Part shown: positions 54,385 to 61,066 of the stretch, in pieces | Position numbering within the stretch: position 1 is the stretch's first letter | Layout: every line of letters begins with the position of its first letter | DNA from: JANMEB01 sp041745295 | GTDB lineage: Bacteria > Planctomycetota > Planctomycetia > Pirellulales > Pirellulaceae | DNA: 64,000 bases | Direction of reading: 5' to 3' | Assembly (NCBI GenBank): GCA_041745295.1 | Contig: JBGTJE010000048.1 | Coordinates: 1 to 64,000, forward strand | Position numbers and translations under genes: made by a program | The notes under the pieces: generated by a model | Told to the model about the DNA's origin: nothing | What the model saw: the letters and a program-made list of their open reading frames with translations, nothing else | Databases searched by the model: none

Positions 54385-55221
54385 TCATCTTCCGCACCAC
54401 TCGCGGCACGCGCGACGGAAGGGGCACCCAGAACAATTTGTTGGGGACGGATTCGGAAAAACGTGTCCAGCTGCTATGGCCGCAATGGTTCGCTCGGCGA
54501 TAAGTTTCGTTTTTGCGCGGCGGCCAGGCCCGCAATTCAGTTCGTAAAGCTCGATTGCGGGCGATGCAGCTTTCGTGAGGACGACGAACTCCAGCTTCAG
54601 CGACTTATCGGGCGCAAGTTGACCGACAAGCTCGGAATACAGCAGCAACTGTTCAGCCGAATCTTCCGCATGGCTCTGCGACCAGCGACTCCGCGAAGTT
54701 TTGTAATCTCGTATGACCAACACGTCGCCTCGGTCGATTACGAGATCCACGATGGCCAGCAATTCCTTGGCGCCTGAGACAATTGGCCCGCGTAATTCTT
54801 CCTCAATTCCGATCACGGTTCCGCCGGGCTGGGATAGTTCGCTCGTCAGAAAGCTATTCAAGACTCGCCGAGCTAAGTCGCCGATCGAACTCGTGTCCTC
54901 GTTTTTGCTGAAGTGCACGTCGGATGCGTCTTCGGCTCGAAATTTGAATTCAGACCAAAACTCCTCCATCAGCTCGTCGAGCGACCGTGGCGGATCCCCT
55001 TCGAGCTGGTTTCGGTGCAGGACTTCTATCGCGCGATGGATCCCGCTGCCGAAAAGCAAACTCGATGTGGTGAACTCTTCCAGCAACCGCAGGTCGTACC
55101 GAAAATGGTAACGAAGAGGGCACTGCCGAAAAGTCGAGAGCTGTGACCACGAGATAAAATCTCGCTCAGGCCGCGTGGACGACGCAGAATGGAGCGATTG
55201 GTTAGCCGCTAGAGCCGTCAT
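54385..55221 (-). CDS. RecB/Cas4-type PD-(D/E)XK exonuclease with iron-sulfur cysteines
   Basis: 278 residues from the ATG at 55221 (AAAGGA upstream). WSQLSTFRQCPLRYHFRY is the first motif, with C34. The active site is D159 (AIVDLV), D172-x-K174 (RDYK) and the QxxxY helix (Q191, Y195). C263, C266 and C272 complete the four-cysteine set of AddB/Cas4-like iron-sulfur nucleases. It is thus likely a 5'-3' single-strand exonuclease. It closes the ubiquitin-like operon and overlaps the gene before by 20 bases. A nuclease in such an operon suggests a defence or DNA-repair role, which is inference. Confidence 0.8.
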   Translation of the reverse strand: MTALAANQSLHSASSTRPERDFISWSQLSTFRQCPLRYHFRYDLRLLEEFTTSSLLFGSGIHRAIEVLHRNQLEGDPPRSLDELMEEFWSEFKFRAEDASDVHFSKNEDTSSIGDLARRVLNSFLTSELSQPGGTVIGIEEELRGPIVSGAKELLAIVDLVIDRGDVLVIRDYKTSRSRWSQSHAEDSAEQLLLYSELVGQLAPDKSLKLEFVVLTKAASPAIELYELNCGPGRRAKTKLIAERTIAAIAAGHVFPNPSPTNCSGCPFRRACREWCGR

Positions 55222-55744
55222 GTGCCGGTCCTTTCTGCGAGCCATTGGCCGTTTCGCCGTTCGTGCTTTTTAGTTCATCGATCAGTAAACTCGCGTCCCC
55301 GATCGACAGATCTTCCGGATTGGCAACTTGATACCAGTTCGGCAAAAGTTCCTTCAGGTCGATCCGCTGTCGACTCGCGATCGCGTGGATCGCTCGAACC
55401 TGGCTGGCCGTTGCACGCCGAGCATTGGACTCACCGTTGGGCCCAGGCCTACTTTTCGGCTTTGCCGATCCACCAGCTGGATTCCGTTGCGCTGTCGTCG
55501 CAACCCCACTTTTCTCGACGGCGTGGAGCAGCGGTTCGTTTTGATCGTGCTCGCCTGACAGTTCAGCTTCGACGGCCGCGCGACAGGCTTGGTAGGCCCT
55601 CGTGGCCGCTTCCTGGAACCGAACCGCCCCACCGTTATCAAACGATCCATCGAGCTCGAACTCCGCGTTGCAACTTGCTCCGCGACTTCCGTAGTTGGGC
55701 GTCCCGATCTTCTTCGTGACACCGATATTGATTTTTATTCCCAT
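55202..55744 (-). CDS. planctomycete conserved protein in Ubl operon
   Basis: 180 residues. The start (MGIKINIGVTKKIGTPNYGS) is beta-rich and resembles part of a phage-like single-strand-binding or anti-restriction fold; a central low-complexity part follows (about 80-115), then a conserved C-terminal helix pair (ATASQVRAIHAIASRQRI, LKELLPNWYQV, LSIGDASLLIDELK). The tail recalls the small helical domain that I associate with planctomycete proteins placed beside RecB-like nucleases. It stops inside the nuclease gene (20-base overlap) and lies 50 bases after the E1 gene. It probably assists the nuclease, but this is a guess. Confidence 0.65.
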   Translation of the reverse strand: MGIKINIGVTKKIGTPNYGSRGASCNAEFELDGSFDNGGAVRFQEAATRAYQACRAAVEAELSGEHDQNEPLLHAVEKSGVATTAQRNPAGGSAKPKSRPGPNGESNARRATASQVRAIHAIASRQRIDLKELLPNWYQVANPEDLSIGDASLLIDELKSTNGETANGSQKGPAHDGSSG

Positions 55745-55794
55745 GGATGATCTCCAATCAGTACGACTTTACAACAAGGAATAGGCCGGAACGC

Positions 55795-56481
55795 CTAAGC
55801 GGACGTGCCGACCGACATTTCGCCAGCCAAAAGGTTGAGCAGCGTATCTAGGTCGGTCGGTAAATCCCGCAGCCATCGGCTGAATTGGTGGATTATTAGA
55901 CCGGCCGCTACGCTCGCAGCGTAAATTGTGCTGCGCGACGTGCAGGAGCCGGTGTGCGCGTCCGCCTGTTGGAACAACGTGGCCCGATAGGCCTCGCGGT
56001 CTTGTGAATTGGATACGGTCAAAATGCGGATCGTTTCGCCCAGCATCCGGCCGTCGGCCCAGAACCGACAACGATTTTTCACGGAGCGCCAGATCGCCTC
56101 TCGGGCCGAGATCGAATCGACGCAGCAGAACACCGCGTCGCCGACTTCGAGCTTGGGCCGAAACCGGTCGCCGAACATCGTAACTCGGATGCTCGGATCG
56201 ATTTGTCCAATCGCCTGCATGCCGGCTAGAACCTTCATATCGCCGATCTGGTGCCTCAGATAACCCTGCGTGGTCACATTGGTCCCATCGACTCTGTCAA
56301 AATCCACGAGTTGAATTCTGGGCGCGCCGATCGAGGCCAGCTGGATCGCAACTTGACGGCCAATCGCCCCCACGCCGATCACCGTGACCGCGACATCGTT
56401 CAGTCGCTCCATCGGCACCAGGTCGCGTTGGCGAACAAAGCGGTCGCTTTCGGTCGGCGGATTATCAATAGGTGAATTCAT
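55795..56481 (-). CDS. ThiF/E1-like adenylyltransferase
   Basis: 228 residues from the ATG at 56481 (GGGAGG upstream). Rossmann P-loop GVGAIG at 36-41 for ATP, followed by LVDFDRVDGTNVTTQGY, the usual E1/ThiF loop with Asp residues for AMP formation. Cys180 in GSCTSRSTIYAA is in the place of the sulfur- or ubiquitin-accepting cysteine. The short size fits stand-alone bacterial E1 proteins of ubiquitin-like or PRTRC-type operons. It would adenylate the C-terminus of the small Ubl in the same operon. It overlaps the JAMM peptidase gene by 17 bases. Confidence 0.82.
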   Translation of the reverse strand: MNSPIDNPPTESDRFVRQRDLVPMERLNDVAVTVIGVGAIGRQVAIQLASIGAPRIQLVDFDRVDGTNVTTQGYLRHQIGDMKVLAGMQAIGQIDPSIRVTMFGDRFRPKLEVGDAVFCCVDSISAREAIWRSVKNRCRFWADGRMLGETIRILTVSNSQDREAYRATLFQQADAHTGSCTSRSTIYAASVAAGLIIHQFSRWLRDLPTDLDTLLNLLAGEMSVGTSA

Positions 56482-57130
56482 CGCGCCTCCCCATGGCCAA
56501 ATCGTCATCCAGATATTCGAACCACGAATCTCGCCAATCTGTCGGCATTCTCTCCCAGCCGTCGGGCGTTTCTCCTGGATTCCTGGTCACCGTCAAAGGC
56601 TGAGGCACTAATTCCGAAACATTCAGGTCGTACTCGGTCTGCCAAGCCTCATGATCGCAGCCACCGAAGGGCCTCGTGAAATCTAGGTTGACGTTTAGCT
56701 CGATGTCGGCCCCAGGGCCCACGCTGAATCGAAGGCGTGCATATGTTGCGCCGCCTTTGGCCAAGATGAACATCACCGCCCAATCGCTCCGCCCGAACAC
56801 TCGCGCGAACGTCTCCTCATCTGTGCCGCTCGGCTGCGGACAGTTCCCTGGATGAGTGTGGACCCAGAGCCGGGCGAATTGATCGGGCCTCCGCCCAGCA
56901 TCGACCTGTTGGTCGAAGAAATCCGCCACCGACTCGTCGTCGAATCTTACAGTTGCGAACGTGCAGAATTGGCGAACAAGTTGGATGTTCTCAACCAGCA
57001 GTGGATCATTGGCCGTCGAAATTCCAAACCCGCCAACTTCCGTGTTTCCCAGATCGCGTAGGTAAAGGAGTTTCGCCCATGCCGTAGGACTAAATCGCAG
57101 CATGGCACTTGTCGGAGTCCGCGGTGTCAT
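56465..57130 (-). CDS. JAMM/JAB metallopeptidase (deubiquitinase-like)
   Basis: 221 residues from an ATG at 57130; ATGs at 57187, 57151 and 57103 are also in frame, and no ribosome site decides. The JAMM motif is complete: Glu31 in TEVGGFGIS, then VHTHPGNCPQPSGTDE, i.e. H91-x-H93-P-x6-S101-x2-D104. Such zinc peptidases cut peptide bonds after the C-terminal glycine of ubiquitin-like proteins or trim their precursors. Here the Ubl lacks an obvious C-terminal Gly-Gly, so trimming may be its job. Its gene starts inside the E2/RING gene and ends inside the E1 gene. Confidence 0.82.
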   Translation of the reverse strand: MTPRTPTSAMLRFSPTAWAKLLYLRDLGNTEVGGFGISTANDPLLVENIQLVRQFCTFATVRFDDESVADFFDQQVDAGRRPDQFARLWVHTHPGNCPQPSGTDEETFARVFGRSDWAVMFILAKGGATYARLRFSVGPGADIELNVNLDFTRPFGGCDHEAWQTEYDLNVSELVPQPLTVTRNPGETPDGWERMPTDWRDSWFEYLDDDLAMGRRDEFTY

Positions 57131-58109
57131 TGTTTGAGTCGTCGGATCCATCCGGTGACTCTTCGTTGGTTTCTGTTTCACAGGCATTGCACCTTTCTTG
57201 TTTAAGGCAGCGCGAGCAGTATTCCGTCTCGCAACCCTTGCATTCCGACAGGCAGCCCGAACAAACGCGTTCGTGACAGCCGGGACAGCTAGACATGCAA
57301 TCGCTGCAAAAGCTCGAATCGCAATCGTTGCAGCAGTTCGAGCAATCGCCGCAAAAGGTCGATTCGCATCGTGAACAGTACGAGGAGTCGTCCTCCCTCA
57401 CAGTGTCGCCGCAGCCTTCGCACTTGATTCCAAGCCATTGCGCGATCGATACGTGCGGGCTGCTGGGGTTATAGGAACGCAGCACATTGGCCACGACCAT
57501 GAAGAAATCGTATAGTCGACCGCTAGCCAAAGCTCTGTAGATCGCCATGTGACCGTCCCCCTCGCACAAAGTGTCGGAGTGCACGTGCGGGTGGGTCACG
57601 CTAGAGTTGGACGCCGCCGGGTTGGGCTCGATTGCGATTACCCGATAGCCGGCGGTCAGTCCGTTCGACTTACGTTTGAAATCTAGTTCGATCTGAAACG
57701 GTCCAAGGGATAGTTCCTCCAGCACGATCGGTTCGGTCGTGATTCGAATTTGCTTTTGTCGAAGGTCGAATTCAACCGAGTCAAATTCGTCACGCAAACC
57801 CTTTAGCTCGTCCAATATGCCGCGTGCGGTTGGAAGCGCGAAATCGATCTTATCTTCGTCGAAACGACAAATCCGCTCATCCAATGCGGTCCCCAGGCCC
57901 GTTATCGCCGAGCGGAGATCAGACTGAAGTGAAGCGATACAAGCCCGCCAGCCACGTTCCGTCGCATACGCCAGCCGACGATGCAGAGCCTCAACTTGGG
58001 CGAATCGAGCAGTTGGTGGCGACACGTGGGAAATCTGTGGCCGGCGGGCAGACAGTTGTTCGTGGATCCAGATCGCAAATCGAATCAGGGTTCGATCATC
58101 GGGGGCCAT
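57090..58109 (-). CDS. E2-like domain fused to RING-like zinc modules
   Basis: 339 residues. A helical start (1-105) leads to a UBC-like region (about 106-230): beta strands, then HPHV at 173-176 and Cys182 in LCEG, matching the E2 active-site arrangement HPN...LC. Residues 230-310 hold about twenty cysteines in CxxC pairs (CEGCG, CSRCES, CGDCSNCCNDC, CSDC, CPGC, CSGC, CKGC, CSRC, CNAC), like several treble-clef/RING units in a row. The last 30 residues are acidic. So conjugating and ligase-type functions seem joined in one chain. The Ubl gene stops nine bases before its strong AGGAGGG ribosome site. Confidence 0.72.
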   Translation of the reverse strand: MAPDDRTLIRFAIWIHEQLSARRPQISHVSPPTARFAQVEALHRRLAYATERGWRACIASLQSDLRSAITGLGTALDERICRFDEDKIDFALPTARGILDELKGLRDEFDSVEFDLRQKQIRITTEPIVLEELSLGPFQIELDFKRKSNGLTAGYRVIAIEPNPAASNSSVTHPHVHSDTLCEGDGHMAIYRALASGRLYDFFMVVANVLRSYNPSSPHVSIAQWLGIKCEGCGDTVREDDSSYCSRCESTFCGDCSNCCNDCDSSFCSDCMSSCPGCHERVCSGCLSECKGCETEYCSRCLKQERCNACETETNEESPDGSDDSNNDTADSDKCHAAI

Positions 58110-58118
58110 GGTTCCCTC

Positions 58119-58364
58119 CTAGGGTTGCGCGGCCGAGATCGAAACATCCGCGCCTTCGATCTTGGTCGGCGTGATTGAAATCCGATCCCCTTCTTGCAGG
58201 ACCTGATCGGCCGGGCACGGTTGCCGATTGACGCGTATCAAGTAATTCGATGGCTTGGCTGAGCCGATTTGGCGTTCAACCATTTGGGCCACCGTGGTTC
58301 CGTCATCGACTTCGATGTAATCCGCGAAGCCCCCTCCGTCGTTATTGATCACGAGAATCTTCAT
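58119..58364 (-). CDS. ubiquitin-like beta-grasp protein
   Basis: 81 residues from the ATG at 58364 (AAAGGA upstream). The beta-grasp pattern is seen: MKILVINNDG hairpin, YIEVDDGTTVAQMVERQ helix, YLIRVNRQP strand, LQEGDRISITPTKIEG at the end. The MoaD/ThiS/PRTRC-C style of these strands is typical of bacterial Ubl proteins. After the EG pair the chain continues for ten residues (ADVSISAAQP), so it would need trimming if the EG(A) end is the conjugation site. It lies between a small gene upstream and the E2/RING protein. Confidence 0.78.
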   Translation of the reverse strand: MKILVINNDGGGFADYIEVDDGTTVAQMVERQIGSAKPSNYLIRVNRQPCPADQVLQEGDRISITPTKIEGADVSISAAQP

Positions 58365-58423
58365 ATAGAAATTCCTTTCAATGAATGAGATGTGGTGCGT
58401 GAAGGACCGAGTTGAACCGTCGG

Positions 58424-58648
58424 TCACACAGCCTGAAGCTGCGGTCGTCGACGCCGATGGCTCGGTGCTTGATGGGTCATACCTCGTTCCGCCTCCAGTT
58501 CATCCCAATCAACGATCCGAGGAGGCAAGTCTGTTTCTTCATTCCGGAAAGAACTTTCGTCCAATAGGCCGAACCCAAGGCGACGGATCACCCGGATCGA
58601 TTCGCCGGTCATGTTGGCAAGCTGCCGATTTAATTCTCGCTGGGTCAT
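58424..58648 (-). CDS. small conserved protein of the Ubl operon
   Basis: 74 residues from the ATG at 58648 (AGGAG seven bases upstream; an ATG at 58681 is unsupported). The sequence begins MTQRELNRQLANMTGESIRV, followed by IRRLGFGLLDE and an acidic/proline stretch with PPRIVDWDELEAE. It has an HTH-like start but no clear DNA-binding helix pair. I recall similar short planctomycete proteins next to Ubl genes. It may be a regulator or a conjugation target; this is not provable from the sequence. Confidence 0.6.
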   Translation of the reverse strand: MTQRELNRQLANMTGESIRVIRRLGFGLLDESSFRNEETDLPPRIVDWDELEAERGMTHQAPSHRRRRPQLQAV

Positions 58649-58759
58649 GGTTTGCTCCTTGGAATAAAAAACCCGAAGCATTTGCCCCGGGTAGAAGAGT
58701 GAGATTCGAGTTTTTAAGGGTGGCCCAAATTGGGCTTCGATTAGGATTGGACCTAATGG

Positions 58760-59326
58760 TCAAGGCGTGCTTGATGAAGCGCTCTCGGGCTCGTTGGGTG
58801 CGTTAATGCCAAGCTGCGGTTGAGCTTGGGGCTGCCACGGTAGTAGGGCTGGCCGCTCGGAGGCGAATTCTTCGATTAGAAGTTCCCCGAGCGCAACCGG
58901 ATCGGCCGTGTCGTTCCGATGACGGCCCAAAAGAAACGCCGCCAACGCAAGGGGAAGGCATGCGATCAATAGAGAGGCGATACCTGTGAGTACTGCCGCG
59001 ATTAGTGGTTCTCGCATCCGAGTTGTCGCGATGGATCGCCGTTCGGTCTCCAGATTGGTCAGCTGCTGAGAAACGTCGGATTGCTGTCGCTGAAGATCGC
59101 GTTGCAATTCTACAAACTCGACACGCGCTTGGCCGGTCGATGTCACAAGCTGTTTCGTCGCTTGGGCAACTTCCCGATTAAGCGTTGCAAGTTCTTGGTT
59201 TTGTGCCGCTTGTCGATCGGCTGCTTGAATTGCCAATTCGGCGACTCGATCGTCCCCATCGGGACAGCCGGGCAAGGCCGCCAAGACAGCGAGCAAGATG
59301 AATGGGCTAATGGTTCCTCTTGTCAT
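58760..59326 (-). CDS. lipoprotein-like membrane protein with coiled coil
   Basis: 188 residues from the ATG at 59326 (GGAGG upstream). A signal peptide (SPFILLAVLAALPGC) ends in a cysteine at about 22 that could be lipidated, although the residue before the glycine is proline, which is unusual. A coiled-coil (RVAELAIQAADRQAAQNQEL and on) of about 80 residues precedes a second hydrophobic segment (LIAAVLTGIASLLIACLPLAL, described by position 112-140). The tail is polar. It is a membrane-bound member of the Ubl operon, possibly anchoring other components. It overlaps the tiny membrane gene upstream. Confidence 0.65.
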   Translation of the reverse strand: MTRGTISPFILLAVLAALPGCPDGDDRVAELAIQAADRQAAQNQELATLNREVAQATKQLVTSTGQARVEFVELQRDLQRQQSDVSQQLTNLETERRSIATTRMREPLIAAVLTGIASLLIACLPLALAAFLLGRHRNDTADPVALGELLIEEFASERPALLPWQPQAQPQLGINAPNEPESASSSTP

Positions 59327-59459
59327 GGGCCCTCCAAATTTGAAGTAAGCGTTGCAGCAGCTTCTCCAGGGCTTGTCGCAGTCGTCGTTCCCGAAGGAAT
59401 GCGACAACAGCAATCAGGACAGCCACGGAGAAACAGCCGATCAAGAAATACGGATTCAC
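59307..59459 (-). CDS. 50-residue single-span membrane protein (GTG start)
   Basis: A short gene of 50 codons from a GTG at 59459, directly after a strong AAAGGAGG site. The peptide starts with a hydrophobic helix (YFLIGCFSVAVLIAVVAF) and continues with a basic amphipathic helix (RERRLRQALEKLLQRLLQ). It overlaps the lipoprotein gene start by 20 bases, so the two are cotranslated. It is too short for usual gene finders, but the ribosome site and composition make it convincing. Function unknown; likely a membrane partner of the lipoprotein. Confidence 0.65.
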   Translation of the reverse strand: MNPYFLIGCFSVAVLIAVVAFLRERRLRQALEKLLQRLLQIWRAHDKRNH

Positions 59460-59531
59460 AGTCCCTCCTTTGAATGGGCAGTTGGATTGAACGAATTCGG
59501 TCCGGCCGATGGCGCGGCAAACGGATTTTGC

Positions 59532-59780
59532 CTAGCGAACCGCTGGCAAGAGACGATGGCGAGTCAACCAGTCTTCTTCGGCCGCCAACGCTTCCGAGCG
59601 CCGACGGAATGGGCCAAGTCGCGGTCCCCGCACCGGACTTAAATCGACGATCCACTGGCCACCGGTCGTTGGCTCAACGTGACTGGCCCGGCGGATCGTC
59701 ACGGCTCCGATGGATTTGAGATCGATCGCCTCGTCGTATAGACAGCGAACTATCCCGTCCGCAGCGATTACCAAGTTCAT
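59532..59780 (-). CDS. small conserved planctomycete protein
   Basis: 82 residues. The pattern MNLVIAADGIVRCLYDEAID, GAVTIRRASHVEP, WIVDLSPVRGPRLGPFRRRS, EALAAEEDWL is one I recognise from planctomycete accessory operons. It seems to be a compact beta-rich domain followed by a helix. It starts four bases inside the end of the coiled-coil gene upstream (ATGA overlap). Function is unknown. It is a reliable marker for this operon type. Confidence 0.7.
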   Translation of the reverse strand: MNLVIAADGIVRCLYDEAIDLKSIGAVTIRRASHVEPTTGGQWIVDLSPVRGPRLGPFRRRSEALAAEEDWLTRHRLLPAVR

Positions 59781-60757
59781 TGGCGATCTCCGGGACGCGG
59801 CTGCGATGGTCTCAAAATGTTGCGGCGTGGGCGATCGATCAGCATCTGATCTAAGTTGCTTTGCATGGCGGCAAGCTGCGTACTGACCGATTGGCGGAGC
59901 GATTCGTTATCGCGCAGTTGGCGAGGCTCTATCCCACGCACGACCCGTTCGCAGCGATCGACCAATTCATCCAGTTGTTGGCTTGATCCGATGTTGAGTT
60001 CGCGGAAACGACGGAAGAATTCTCCAAGATTCTCGACAGCCGTATCGCGGAAGACCTTAGGCTTTCCGTCATCGGAACCCGATAGCCGTTCCGCCAAGTG
60101 ATTAACGAGCCGATCGAGCTCCTCCAGGAAGGCCTGCTCAGCCATCTGGACCGCTTGATCGAACCGCTGAGCCACACGCCGAGACTGTTCTTCGTAAAGT
60201 TCTGGGTTGGCACGGCGAAGGTATTCGGGAACATCGATCGAAGGGTAATCCCAATCAACCGCGAACTGGCCATCGAGCGAATCGGGATAGTCCGTATCGC
60301 AGTAAAGCGAGCCGAGTCGCTCTCGCGCTTGTAATTTGAGTTCGGGAAACTCGTTCTCCAGATTCCTTACGGCCGCGTCGAGGCGCGTTCTGAAGTCCGT
60401 GAGCTCCTCGTTGAACGAATCGATCCGATCTTGTCGGATGAGGCGTACGCCAGGTTCGGGAAACGGCAGTGAACTGTCTTTCCAGAATTTCCGGATCTGC
60501 GTACGAATTGCAACAAGGTCGCGATAAACGGGATCACGGGTGTTGATCAGCTTCTTGCCGGCCGATAGGAATTCGCCCTCGGCGTCGAACGACTCGGCGG
60601 CCTGATCTTTTTGTTCGGGCGAGAGTGTTTTGCTGGTTCCGAGCCATTTGAAACGGACTCGACAGGCGGCAAAGCTCTGCCGAAGTCGATCAGTCGCAAG
60701 GTGGTGCGTCGCGTTGGCTCGCCTGGACCGGGCCATGGATTGAATGGTCGTTGACAT
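59777..60757 (-). CDS. long helical protein, first gene of the Ubl operon
   Basis: 326 residues, predominantly helical with several coiled-coil stretches (around 90-150, 195-235 and 265-310). The middle contains YLRRANPELYEEQSRRVAQR and AEQAFLEELDRLVNHLAERL, which I recall as a conserved core in related planctomycete operons (perhaps DUF3150-like). ATG at 60757 has GGAG five bases upstream. As the first gene of eleven, its level probably sets that of the others. It may be a substrate or scaffold of the Ubl pathway; no catalytic motif is visible. Confidence 0.65.
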   Translation of the reverse strand: MSTTIQSMARSRRANATHHLATDRLRQSFAACRVRFKWLGTSKTLSPEQKDQAAESFDAEGEFLSAGKKLINTRDPVYRDLVAIRTQIRKFWKDSSLPFPEPGVRLIRQDRIDSFNEELTDFRTRLDAAVRNLENEFPELKLQARERLGSLYCDTDYPDSLDGQFAVDWDYPSIDVPEYLRRANPELYEEQSRRVAQRFDQAVQMAEQAFLEELDRLVNHLAERLSGSDDGKPKVFRDTAVENLGEFFRRFRELNIGSSQQLDELVDRCERVVRGIEPRQLRDNESLRQSVSTQLAAMQSNLDQMLIDRPRRNILRPSQPRPGDRQ

Positions 60758-61066
60758 ACTTCTCCGATTGAGTGGTGGTCGGTTGGCAACTAAGCCGTTG
60801 GCGATTCCAATGAACTTGTCGATCGCAACGACGAATTGAGGTCAGCCGATTGAAATTGCACAACTCGATGGCGAGAATGCTCATTCGCATGATGGCGTGA
60901 CCGGGGTTCGAACTTTTCGCACACAAACTTGTGACTAGCGCTTGGGGAGTCAACAAAAGGCGACCCGAAACTCCAGCCACGCATTTTCATTGATTCTTTA
61001 GGCAGCAAAGCAAACGGCCGGGCACCCTTGCTTCGAGAGAAGTCGGACAAACAAGGATCATTCACG

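Noticed and set aside
58538..58553. Third copy of the TTCATTCC-type palindrome (one mismatch)
   Set aside because: It lies inside a coding region far from the replication module and its second arm is imperfect; likely chance.
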